DNA of 64,000 bases from Autumnicola musiva (GTDB taxonomy: Bacteria; Bacteroidota; Bacteroidia; Flavobacteriales; Flavobacteriaceae), in the NCBI RefSeq assembly GCF_031846585.1, contig NZ_JAVRHK010000009.1:62001-126000 (forward strand). Direction: 5' to 3'. The notes under the pieces were generated by a model. It searched no databases and was not told where the DNA came from. It saw only the letters and a program-made list of their open reading frames with translations. Below are positions 9,020 to 17,226 of this stretch, one piece after another; the first letter of the stretch is position 1, and each line of letters starts with the position of its first letter. The position numbers and the translations under genes were made by a program.

Positions 9020-10141
9020 CTAATTCAGGATTTCCTGCTTTTTCACTACCAACTGAAAGAAGCTTTTAAAAGATCCAATATTTAACTGCCAGCTCATATC
9101 TTCGTTCATCTCATTTCCAAAGAAAGAATAATAATTATGATTACATGCTTTACTTAATAGGCAATAATGGGATGGGGTATAGTCTTCAGGATGTAATTCA
9201 ACAATAGTGGCATTTGATGCATATAGTATATTTGTTAATCCAGCACCATGAGGAGAGATAATTATATCACATTCAGAAAATAATTTTACTTGTTCTCTAT
9301 AGTTTAAATTTTCTGCATGAATTATATCAAAACCATTTCCGGATAAAAAGCTTTCAATTTCTTCCTCGTTTATAAGTTTTCTTCGTTTTGATAAACTCCT
9401 GCTTATATATACCTTACGATCATTTTCTGTGGAAGTGATGTTATATCCGTCAAAAACTACTTTTTTTATATAATTAATATATTCTGCAGGCATATATCCT
9501 GAAGTATTTGAACTAACGAAACTTGGTAGCCAATAGTTTTGGATTTTCCATTTCTCTGTTTTTTTTATATAAACCAGTTTTAATCTTTGATCTGCATTTA
9601 CAAAAAAATGAAGTATTTCTCGTTGATAATCTGGAATATCATCATTTATAATAAGGTATATTGTTTCATCTGATGGAATTTTACTTATACTATAAAGTCG
9701 TGGTAAACAATCTACTATCCAGTGATATATATTTTTATTGGCAAAGCTGGGATGCATTATAGAAGTGTACACTCCCGTTTTTTTCTTTCTTGTTTTAAGT
9801 CGATGTAGGTTTTTAAAGGATTTTGAATTATTTAAACGGCCAAGGTCAAACATAGACTCACCTATTATCCTGAGGTCTTTAACAACTGCCCCCGTATTTC
9901 CTAAAAGATTTACATCACTTAAAGGAACTATAAAGGTATCTCTTTGTTTATACCCATTTGTAAAATCTAAAGAAGAACCAAATATCTCTTTCGCCTTATG
10001 TAATAGAAATAGTTCATTTTCATTAAAGGTGATAAATGCTCCCTTACTAATTCTTATTTTATTTTTTAAGTAATAATTTGAAATATAAGAGCTGTAATAA
10101 TTATAATATGATTTGAAAAAATGTTTCAAATTGAGGGGCAT
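9020..10141 (-). CDS. glycosyltransferase family 61 (DUF563) protein
   Basis: A predicted GT61 transferase of 373 residues. Recognisable elements are YISRSLSKRRKLINEEE, SECDIIISPHGAGLTNILYA (the GAGLTN motif conserved in GT61) and VELHPEDYTPSHYCLL near the C-terminus. Such proteins add sugars such as xylose or GlcNAc in eukaryotes, and bacterial copies are common in polysaccharide loci with unknown acceptors. It is one of few genes here on the - strand, divergent from the ABC transporter gene and so separately transcribed. Such placement is common for swapped accessory genes. Confidence 0.8.
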   Translation of the reverse strand: MPLNLKHFFKSYYNYYSSYISNYYLKNKIRISKGAFITFNENELFLLHKAKEIFGSSLDFTNGYKQRDTFIVPLSDVNLLGNTGAVVKDLRIIGESMFDLGRLNNSKSFKNLHRLKTRKKKTGVYTSIMHPSFANKNIYHWIVDCLPRLYSISKIPSDETIYLIINDDIPDYQREILHFFVNADQRLKLVYIKKTEKWKIQNYWLPSFVSSNTSGYMPAEYINYIKKVVFDGYNITSTENDRKVYISRSLSKRRKLINEEEIESFLSGNGFDIIHAENLNYREQVKLFSECDIIISPHGAGLTNILYASNATIVELHPEDYTPSHYCLLSKACNHNYYSFFGNEMNEDMSWQLNIGSFKSFFQLVVKKQEILN

Positions 10142-10348
10142 AAAATGTTAATTTAAGGAACATACGTAATTGGTAAACTACTGATTAAAAGATGTATAAT
10201 TATACATGCCAAAGTCTACAGAGAAAGTAGGATGTAATTTAAGTTCCAGATTAATGTCATCCAAAAAATGTGAGGAAATAATTCCATCTCCATACGTGTT
10301 TTACATTTTCTTTAAGATAAATGTGAGTATTCACCGGCAAGAAAATAC

Positions 10349-10356
10349 TATATTTG
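10349..10356 (+). promoter_or_regulatory. -7 promoter box for the ABC transporter gene (TATATTTG)
   Basis: An exact TAnnTTTG match. The expected start of transcription is near 10363, giving a leader of about 80 bases that contains the whole 13-bp inverted repeat. The -33 element is poor (only a TGTG at slightly long spacing). Confidence 0.5.
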
Positions 10357-10392
10357 CGGTTGCAAATAATTAATTATTCCTCATTAATAAAC

Positions 10393-10437
10393 TATGCTAT
10401 GCACAAAGTTAAGTAAGTTTACAATGTGCATAGCATA
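10393..10437 (+). repeat. 13-bp inverted repeat directly before the ABC transporter start
   Basis: TATGCTATGCACA at 10393-10405 is perfectly complementary to TGTGCATAGCATA at 10425-10437, with a 19-base loop. The 3' arm ends four bases before the TTG start codon. As RNA this would put the start codon at the foot of a stable hairpin, and as DNA it could be a dimeric operator. There is no T-run after it, so it is not a simple terminator. Confidence 0.8.
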
Positions 10438-10441
10438 AAAT

Positions 10442-12241
10442 TTGAAATCTTTGGTTAAAAAATTTATTAAGAAATATTTCGAGAGTTTTGCATATTTCTA
10501 CTCTTATTTAAGGTACAGAATTCTTATCTTATTTATAATAAGCTTATTAATTGGTGTACTGGATGGATTTGGCTTAACTATGTTTTTGCCATTGTTACAA
10601 ATGGTAAATAAATCCTCAGAAGTAGACCCCGCGTCTTTAGGGAATCTACGTTTTGTGGTTGATTTTTTTAATAACATGGGGATTTCAATGACGTTACTTT
10701 CTGTCTTGCTGATCATGGCTATTTTCTTTTTTGTGAAAGGAATAATCACTTATGTAGGGTCCATCTATAATGTAAATGTAAGAGAAGATTTTATAAGTAG
10801 ATTACGGGTTAGGAATATAAAAGGTTTAAATAACCTTGCATATAAGTATTTTGTAATGTCCGATATCGGTAGGATTCAAAATACATTATCTGGGGAAGTA
10901 GATAGGGTTGCGGCGGCTTACTCCAATTATTTTAAAGCTTTTCAGGACGGCGTTTTGGTAATAGTTTATATGGGTTTTGCTTTTACTATGGATGCTCAAT
11001 TTGCCCTATTGGTTACTGTTGGAGGAGTATTAACTAATTTTCTATATAAATCTTTGTATAAAAATACTAAAGGTGTATCGCGTACTCTTACCGGCCATAA
11101 TAATATATTTCAAAGTTTAATTATTCAAAATGTTGGAAATTATAAATATTTAAAGGCTACAGGATCTTTGCATAGATATGGCGCCAAGCTGGAAGAATCA
11201 GTTCTGAAAATAAAAGAAAGTAATACCAAAATCGGGAAATTGGATTCATTACTAATAGCAGGAAGGGAGCCAATATTGATTTTTGTAGTAGTTGCCGTAA
11301 TATTCATTCAAACGTCTATTCTTGGATCAGAGCTGGGTCCAATATTAATAAGTTTGCTATTTTTTTATAGGGCCTTAAACTATTTAATGCAAATGCAGGT
11401 TAAATGGAATAAGTTCCTGGCAGTATCAGGTTCATTGGAAAATATGACTTCTTTCCAAAAAGAACTTAGAAAAAATAAAGAAAAGAAGGGTTCCAATATT
11501 TTGGACAGTAGAATTGAGGAAATAAAGTTGTCTAACGTTTCCTTCTACTATAATCAAACAAAAATTCTCAAGGATATTTCTCTAAACATAAAACAGAATG
11601 AAACCGTAGCTTTTGTTGGAGAAAGTGGAAGTGGGAAAACAACTCTTGTTAATGTTATTGCCGGACTCCTGCCTCCGGAGTCAGGTAAACTTTTAGCAAA
11701 CGGAAAAAATTATGATGATTTAAACATGGGAGGTCTTCAGAAAAAAATTGGTTATATTACTCAAGACCCTGTGATTTTTAATGATACCATATTCAACAAT
11801 ATAAGTTTCTGGAGTGAAAAAAATCCAGACAATACAGAAAAGTTCTGGAAAGCAGTGAATCAAGCTGCAATACTGGATTTTGTAAATGAGCTTCCTGAAA
11901 AGGAAAATACTATTTTAGGGAACAACGGGGTAAACCTTAGTGGTGGACAAAGACAACGTATTTCTATTGCCCGTGAGTTATTTAAGGAAATAGAAATTTT
12001 GATACTGGATGAGGCGACATCAGCTTTAGATTCGGAAACAGAAAAAGCAATACAGGGAAATATTGAGTTGCTAAAAGGAGAATATACTATTCTAATTGTT
12101 GCTCATAGAATTTCAACAATTAAAAATGCAGATCGGATTGTTGTTATGAAAAATGGAGAAGTTTCCAATGTTGCTAATTTCTCCAGTCTAATGATAGAGT
12201 CTAAGTATTTTAAGAAACTTGTTGAACTTCAGGAGATATAA
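10442..12241 (+). CDS. ABC transporter, fused membrane and ATPase domains (PglK/MsbA-like flippase candidate)
   Basis: A half-transporter of 599 residues. The N-terminal ~330 residues form a six-helix exporter domain (hydrophobic stretches include ILILFIISLLIGVLDGFG and VLLIMAIFFFVKGIITY). The ATPase has Walker A GESGSGKTT, signature LSGGQRQRIS, Walker B EILILDEATSALD and the switch His in VAHRIST. It resembles PglK, which flips lipid-linked oligosaccharides, and MsbA. No MATE-type Wzx is present anywhere in the locus, so this is the likely flippase for the repeat unit. The start is a TTG; no in-frame ATG is close. A GT2 gene follows after 3 bases. Confidence 0.85.
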   Translation: MKSLVKKFIKKYFESFAYFYSYLRYRILILFIISLLIGVLDGFGLTMFLPLLQMVNKSSEVDPASLGNLRFVVDFFNNMGISMTLLSVLLIMAIFFFVKGIITYVGSIYNVNVREDFISRLRVRNIKGLNNLAYKYFVMSDIGRIQNTLSGEVDRVAAAYSNYFKAFQDGVLVIVYMGFAFTMDAQFALLVTVGGVLTNFLYKSLYKNTKGVSRTLTGHNNIFQSLIIQNVGNYKYLKATGSLHRYGAKLEESVLKIKESNTKIGKLDSLLIAGREPILIFVVVAVIFIQTSILGSELGPILISLLFFYRALNYLMQMQVKWNKFLAVSGSLENMTSFQKELRKNKEKKGSNILDSRIEEIKLSNVSFYYNQTKILKDISLNIKQNETVAFVGESGSGKTTLVNVIAGLLPPESGKLLANGKNYDDLNMGGLQKKIGYITQDPVIFNDTIFNNISFWSEKNPDNTEKFWKAVNQAAILDFVNELPEKENTILGNNGVNLSGGQRQRISIARELFKEIEILILDEATSALDSETEKAIQGNIELLKGEYTILIVAHRISTIKNADRIVVMKNGEVSNVANFSSLMIESKYFKKLVELQEI

Positions 12242-12262
12242 TTCTTGAGAAAAAATTCTTTA

Positions 12263-13210
12263 ATGGAACCTAAAATTTCCATAGTTATTCCAACTTTTAA
12301 TCGTGCTCATATAATCAAGGACACCCTTGATTCTGTATTACGTCAGACTTTTAAAAATTGGGAGTGCCTTGTTGTTGATGATGGTTCTAATGATGATACT
12401 GGAAAATTATTGAAAAACTATGAACAAATTGATAGAAGGATAAAGTATATAATAAGACCCGAGAATAGAAAAAAAGGAGCTAATACATGTAGAAACATTG
12501 GGATAGAAAAATCCAAAGGGCAATATGTGCAGTTTTTAGATTCTGATGATTTGCTAGCCAGTGATAAATTGGAAATTCAGTTAAAAATGCTGGAAACATC
12601 CGGTTCTAATGCTATAGCTACCTGCAGGTGGGGAGGCATTGGTGCCAATCAGGAAAAGGCAAAATTATATAACGGATTACCAACTTATTTTAGTACCCGA
12701 AGTCCTGTCGAGCTTATAGAGGTTTATGGTAAAGCACTCACTTTTTTTCCCCCTCATGTTTTTCTTGTTCCAAAATCTGTAGTTTTAAAAGCCGGAAATT
12801 GGAATGAGGATTTAATAATAAATCAGGATGGAGAGTTTTTCTCAAGAATAATTTTAACCAGCTCCGAAATTCAATTCTGCAAAAATACTTATGCCTTATA
12901 TAGATCTGGAGCCGGTGACAGAACTACTGGCTCACAGAGATCTGAAAAACGACGAAGAGGTTATATGAAGAGTCTGGAATTAATTGATGAAAATATTTGG
13001 AGCTATATTAATATTAAAAATCACGTTTATGTTAAACAGAGGAAAACAGAACTTTACTATAAACTTCAAAAGGAAAATCAACGATTAATCGATGAAAATT
13101 TAACTTTTTTCAAAGAGAGAACATCAAACTTAATGTATTATTACTATCGTTTATACTGGGGTATTAGACGTCGGCTTTTTCGTAAGGTTGAGCTAATTAG
13201 ATATCCTTAA
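12263..13210 (+). CDS. glycosyltransferase family 2
   Basis: A GT-A fold transferase with PKISIVIPTFNRAHIIKDTL, WECLVVDDGSNDDT and the DxD-type YVQFLDSDDLLASDK. It is about 315 residues long with a basic C-terminus. An upstream in-frame TTG at 12245 would add six residues; the ATG at 12263 gives the usual family start and is preferred. It is tightly coupled to the ABC transporter gene, which suggests that addition of this sugar and flipping of the unit are made together. Donor unknown. Confidence 0.87.
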   Translation: MEPKISIVIPTFNRAHIIKDTLDSVLRQTFKNWECLVVDDGSNDDTGKLLKNYEQIDRRIKYIIRPENRKKGANTCRNIGIEKSKGQYVQFLDSDDLLASDKLEIQLKMLETSGSNAIATCRWGGIGANQEKAKLYNGLPTYFSTRSPVELIEVYGKALTFFPPHVFLVPKSVVLKAGNWNEDLIINQDGEFFSRIILTSSEIQFCKNTYALYRSGAGDRTTGSQRSEKRRRGYMKSLELIDENIWSYINIKNHVYVKQRKTELYYKLQKENQRLIDENLTFFKERTSNLMYYYYRLYWGIRRRLFRKVELIRYP

Positions 13211-13375
13211 AATAAAGGGAATTATAATCTTTGTAATATAGTTTTTCATAGATAAATAACCTGGTGTAAGAATTCTCATTATTTTTCATGTTATAATAGT
13301 TTAAAAAAATTCTTATGTCTAAAGTGTCCTCTCTTAAACTTTTTATTTATAAAATCTCAAATTTTTAATCTTCAT

Positions 13376-14392
13376 ATGTTAGACTTAGCTGGCAAATCTA
13401 TCTTAATTACAGGTGGAACAGGATCCTTAGGAAAAGCGTTAACCGCTCATATTTTAAAATATCATCCAAAAATCAAGCGTCTTGTTATTTTCTCAAGGGA
13501 TGAGCAGAAACAATTTGAAATGGCTCAGGAGTATCCTCCTTCTCAACATCCGCAACTCCGGTTTTTTATTGGTGATGTAAGGGATTATGAGCGTGTAAGG
13601 AGAGCCTTAAGAGGAGTGGATTATGTTATTCATGCAGCTGCCATGAAGCATGTTCCAATTGCCGAATACAATCCAATGGAGTGTGTTAAGACTAATATTT
13701 TAGGTGCTGAAAACATTATTAATGCCTGTTTAGAGACGGAGGTGAAAAGTGTAGTGGCATTATCTACCGATAAAGCTGCGGCACCCGTTAATTTATATGG
13801 TGCAACCAAACTGGCTTCAGATAAACTTTTTGTTGCTGCTAATAATATTGTTGGTTTTAATCCCATTCGGTTTTCAGTGGTAAGGTACGGCAATGTGATG
13901 GGCTCAAACGGATCTGTTATTCCATTCTTTCTAAAGAAAAGAGCAGAGGGTATTTTGCCAATAACCGATCCTACTATGACTCGATTCAATATTAGTCTCC
14001 AGGGAGGAGTTGATATGGTTATGCATGCTCTAGAAAAGGCGTGGGGTGGTGAAATATTTGTTCCTAAAATACCATCATATAAAATTACAGATGTAGCCGA
14101 AGCCATAGGTCCTGAATGTGAAAAACCTGTAGTAGGGATTCGGCCGGGTGAAAAAATACATGAAGAAATGATAACTTCTTCCGATTCATTTTATACTTAC
14201 GATCTTGGGAAATATTATGTTATAGTTCCTACTACCCATCGCTGGAAACTGGAAGATTTTGTAAAAGAATTTGACGCTAAAAGTGTCCCTCAGGGATTTA
14301 AATATAATTCAGGAGAGAACGAAGATTGGGAAACAGTAGAAAAACTTCGTACTCTTATAAAAGAGAATGTAGATCCAAATTTTGAAGTCTAA
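13376..14392 (+). CDS. pseB: UDP-N-acetylglucosamine 4,6-dehydratase (inverting), PseB
   Basis: First step of pseudaminic acid synthesis: UDP-GlcNAc to UDP-2-acetamido-2,6-dideoxy-arabino-hexos-4-ulose with C5 inversion. The cofactor motif is ILITGGTGSLGKAL. VIFSRDEQKQFEMAQE, HAAAMKHVPIAEYNPMEC, ALSTDKAAAPVNLYGATK and FNISLQGGVDMV identify PseB and not the membrane-bound PglF type. Its 338 residues are normal. It opens the cassette that runs to 21936. The 165 bases before it hold no gene and only a near-consensus promoter (TA and TTTG separated by three bases at 13225-13233). Confidence 0.93.
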   Translation: MLDLAGKSILITGGTGSLGKALTAHILKYHPKIKRLVIFSRDEQKQFEMAQEYPPSQHPQLRFFIGDVRDYERVRRALRGVDYVIHAAAMKHVPIAEYNPMECVKTNILGAENIINACLETEVKSVVALSTDKAAAPVNLYGATKLASDKLFVAANNIVGFNPIRFSVVRYGNVMGSNGSVIPFFLKKRAEGILPITDPTMTRFNISLQGGVDMVMHALEKAWGGEIFVPKIPSYKITDVAEAIGPECEKPVVGIRPGEKIHEEMITSSDSFYTYDLGKYYVIVPTTHRWKLEDFVKEFDAKSVPQGFKYNSGENEDWETVEKLRTLIKENVDPNFEV

Positions 14393-14402
14393 TTTTTAGT
14401 AT

Positions 14403-15587
14403 ATGCAAAAAATTATACCATACGGAAAACAGTCTATTACTGAAGATGATATTAATGATGTTATAGAGACATTAAAATCTGATTATCTTACCCAGGGACC
14501 TCGAATTGCTGAATTTGAAGAACGTTTTGCTGATTATGTTCAGAGTGATTATGCGGTAGCAGTTTCAAATGGAACTGCTGCACTTCATCTTTGTGCTCTT
14601 GCATTAGGTGTTAAGGAAGGGGATAAGGTGATTACAACTCCTATTACTTTTGCTGCCTCTGCGAACTGTGTTAGGTATTGTGGCGGGGAAGTAGTTTTTG
14701 CCGATATAGATCCTGATACTTACCTATTAGATATTAAGGCGGTTCGCAAACTTTTAGAATCGGCTCCCAAGGGAACTTATAAAGGTGTTATTCCCGTAGA
14801 TTTTGCAGGAAGAGCTGTAGATATGGAAGCTTTTAGGGAACTTGCAAATGAATATGATCTTTGGATAATTGAAGATTCCTGTCATGCACCGGGTGGATTT
14901 TTTAATGACTCTAAAGGAGAAAAACAATATTGTGGTAATGGCAATTTTGCTGATTTGTCTATTTTTTCTTTCCATCCCGTAAAACATATTGCTAGTGGCG
15001 AAGGCGGTATGATTACTACTAATAATAAGGTTCTGTATGAAAAACTTATGCAGTTAAGAACCCATGGTATTATTAAAGATAATGATTTATATGTGAATTC
15101 TATTGAACTGGCGGGCGGAGAAAATGATTATCCCGGCTGGTATATGGAAATGCAGGATCTTGGTTTTAATTATAGAATTACCGATTTTCAGGCGGCATTG
15201 GGAGCAAGCCAGTTAAAACGTGCAGATGAGGGGCTGAAAAAGAGAAAAGAAATTGCGCGGGTTTATACGGAAGCATTGAAAGACAAGGATTATATAAAAT
15301 CTTGCAGCGGAAACATTAACGGGCATGCATATCATTTATTTATACTGGAAGTAGAAAACAGGCTCGGGCTATATAATTTCCTAGGAAAAAATAACATTTT
15401 TGCACAGATACATTATATTCCATGTCATCTTATGCCTTATTACCAAAACCTTGGTTGGAAAGAGGGTGATATGCCTAATGCTGAAAATTATTATAAACAT
15501 TGTATAAGTTTACCAGTATTTCCTGTTCTTACTGAAGAAGAGCAGCTTTATGTAATTCAAAAGATTAATTCTTTTTATGGTGAATAG
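14403..15587 (+). CDS. pseC: UDP-4-amino-4,6-dideoxy-N-acetyl-altrosamine transaminase, PseC
   Basis: A PLP-dependent DegT/DnrJ/EryC1 aminotransferase that uses glutamate to aminate C4 of the PseB product. Seen are YGKQSITEDDINDVIETLKSDYLTQGP, AVSNGTAALHLCALAL, and FSFHPVKHIASGEGGMITT with the PLP lysine in HPVKH, all typical of PseC. It has 394 residues. It follows pseB after 10 bases, and its end overlaps the next gene by 11 bases, so the cassette is translated as a coupled unit. Confidence 0.93.
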   Translation: MQKIIPYGKQSITEDDINDVIETLKSDYLTQGPRIAEFEERFADYVQSDYAVAVSNGTAALHLCALALGVKEGDKVITTPITFAASANCVRYCGGEVVFADIDPDTYLLDIKAVRKLLESAPKGTYKGVIPVDFAGRAVDMEAFRELANEYDLWIIEDSCHAPGGFFNDSKGEKQYCGNGNFADLSIFSFHPVKHIASGEGGMITTNNKVLYEKLMQLRTHGIIKDNDLYVNSIELAGGENDYPGWYMEMQDLGFNYRITDFQAALGASQLKRADEGLKKRKEIARVYTEALKDKDYIKSCSGNINGHAYHLFILEVENRLGLYNFLGKNNIFAQIHYIPCHLMPYYQNLGWKEGDMPNAENYYKHCISLPVFPVLTEEEQLYVIQKINSFYGE

Positions 15588-16416
15588 CTCAAAATTGGGT
15601 TTGGGAACTGTTCAGTTTGGATTACCATACGGTATATCCAATACAGAAGGAAAAACCTCTTCTGAAGAAGTAAAAAAAATTTTAGATTTAGCATCTTCAA
15701 ATAAAATAGGTATTCTCGATACTGCTTCGGCTTATGGTAATGCAGAAGAAGTTATTGGTAGAGAGTTGATTAAAGACTTTAAAATAGTTTCTAAATTTAT
15801 GCCGCCTTCAGCAGGTGAGAGAATTTTAGAGCAACTTGAGCAAAGTCTTAAAAGGCTTCACCTTTCTTCTTTATACGCTTATTTAGCTCATAGGCCTTTA
15901 GAATTACTGGAATATCCTGAACAATGGGATGAATTAAGAAGCTTTAAAAGTACTGGTAAAGTAGAAAAAATTGGTTTTTCGTTAAATGAACCTGAAGAGT
16001 TAGAGCTATTATTAAATGCCAATTTTATACCAGACTTGGTTCAGGTGCCTTATAATTATTTCGATAGAAGATTTGAAGCGTTTTTTAAGGACTTGAAAAA
16101 TAATGATTGCGAAATTCATAGCAGGTCCACTTTTCTACAGGGTCTGTTTTTTACAAAGCTTAATGAACTTGATAATTTTTTTGAAGAGGTTAAACCTTTG
16201 CTTTATCAGCTGCAAAAACAGAAAGACTCACTTCCAGGAATGTTATTAAAATTTGTTCTGGAAAACCCTTTCATTGATAAAGTAATCTTAGGTGTAGAAA
16301 GTGAACAGCAATTAGCACAAAATCTGGAAAGTATAAAGGGAAGTTTCAAGATGATTGAATTAAAACAGGATATCTCTGATAAAATTCTTATACCTTCCAG
16401 GTGGCCCAAAAAATAA
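15577..16416 (+). CDS. aldo/keto reductase in the nonulosonate cassette
   Basis: An NADPH-dependent AKR of 279 residues. It has LGLGTVQFGLPYGISN, ILDTASAYGNAEEVIGREL (catalytic Asp and Tyr), the Lys in IVSKFMPP and the His in AYLAHRP. AKR genes of this type recur beside nonulosonic acid genes in several phyla, but their reaction is not established to my knowledge. Its ATG lies inside the end of pseC (11-base overlap). It may modify a nonulosonate precursor together with the next SDR and the NeuB-like fusion. Confidence 0.78.
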   Translation: MVNSSKLGLGTVQFGLPYGISNTEGKTSSEEVKKILDLASSNKIGILDTASAYGNAEEVIGRELIKDFKIVSKFMPPSAGERILEQLEQSLKRLHLSSLYAYLAHRPLELLEYPEQWDELRSFKSTGKVEKIGFSLNEPEELELLLNANFIPDLVQVPYNYFDRRFEAFFKDLKNNDCEIHSRSTFLQGLFFTKLNELDNFFEEVKPLLYQLQKQKDSLPGMLLKFVLENPFIDKVILGVESEQQLAQNLESIKGSFKMIELKQDISDKILIPSRWPKK

Positions 16417-16422
16417 TAAATT

Positions 16423-17205
16423 ATGATCTATAATTTTAATTTAAAATCTAAAACTGTCTTAATCACCGGAGGCTACGGATATCTTGGAAAGGCTGTAACC
16501 GAAAGTTTGTTATACCATGAAGCAACCGTTTTTGTATTGGGAAGGAGTAACAAAAAATTTGAAGAAACCTTTAACGAAAGTCCGTATATAAATAAAACCC
16601 TTTTTTTTGAAAATTGCGATGTATCCGATTCAAAGAGCATTCGAACAGCATTTAACAACATAAACGACAAAAGTAGCATAGATATATTAATCAATAATGC
16701 ATTTTACAGTAAAGGTCAGTCTCCGGAAGAAATGTCTGACGAAGATTGGAACACTGGTATAGATGGAACCTTAAATTCTGTCTTTAGATGTATACGGGAA
16801 GTTATTCCCTACTTAAAAGGAAAGTCCTCCGGAAAAATCATTAATGTTTCTTCTATGTACGGAATGGTGGCACCGGAGTTTAATGTTTATAAAGACTTCC
16901 CTCAATTCTTAAATCCACCTCATTATGGAGCTGCCAAGGCAGGAGTTATTCAATTAACAAGGTATTACGCCAGCCATTTAGGAAGCGCTAATATCACTGT
17001 TAATGCCGTTACACCTGGTCCTTTTCCTTCCGGTCCCGTTCAGGAGGAAAAGGGATTTGTAGAAGAATTAGAAAAGAAAACATGTCTAAACCGTATAGGA
17101 AAACCTGAAGATCTTGGCGGTGCATTTGTTTTTTTAGCTTCAGATACTTCCAACTTTATGACAGGGCAGAATTTAGTGATTGACGGAGGTTGGACAATTA
17201 AATAA
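16423..17205 (+). CDS. short-chain dehydrogenase/reductase (PtmA-like)
   Basis: A classical SDR of 260 residues: TVLITGGYGYLGKAV cofactor loop, NNAF, INVSSMYG with the catalytic Ser, and YGAAKAGV as YxxxK. The ending (DGGWTIK) is also standard. PtmA-type SDRs occur in flagellin glycosylation loci with legionaminic or related acids. Here it lies 6 bases after the AKR gene and 21 before the NeuB-like fusion, so these three probably act in one branch. Its substrate is unknown. Confidence 0.8.
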   Translation: MIYNFNLKSKTVLITGGYGYLGKAVTESLLYHEATVFVLGRSNKKFEETFNESPYINKTLFFENCDVSDSKSIRTAFNNINDKSSIDILINNAFYSKGQSPEEMSDEDWNTGIDGTLNSVFRCIREVIPYLKGKSSGKIINVSSMYGMVAPEFNVYKDFPQFLNPPHYGAAKAGVIQLTRYYASHLGSANITVNAVTPGPFPSGPVQEEKGFVEELEKKTCLNRIGKPEDLGGAFVFLASDTSNFMTGQNLVIDGGWTIK

Positions 17206-17226
17206 TACAAGCCAAAATATAATATT

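Larger units (their letters stand above)
10142..10441. other. divergent intergenic region with promoter and inverted repeat
   Basis: Three hundred bases between the divergent GT61 and ABC transporter genes. No coding frame is seen. It holds a 16-bp palindrome at 10192-10207, a -7 box for the + strand at 10349-10356 and a 13-bp inverted repeat at 10393-10437. Confidence 0.6.

Noticed and set aside
10192..10207. 16-bp palindrome ATGTATAATTATACAT upstream of the GT61 gene
   Set aside because: Perfect, but made almost only of A and T; such palindromes are expected by chance several times in AT-rich DNA of this length. Kept out of the feature list as an operator.
10393..10437. Invertible (phase-variable) promoter as in Bacteroides capsule loci
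   Set aside because: The inverted repeats enclose only 19 bases without a -7 box, too short to carry a promoter, and no invertase gene is near.
13225..13233. TAATCTTTG as promoter of the pse cassette
   Set aside because: TA and TTTG are three bases apart instead of two and no -33 box is placed well; noted in the pseB entry only.
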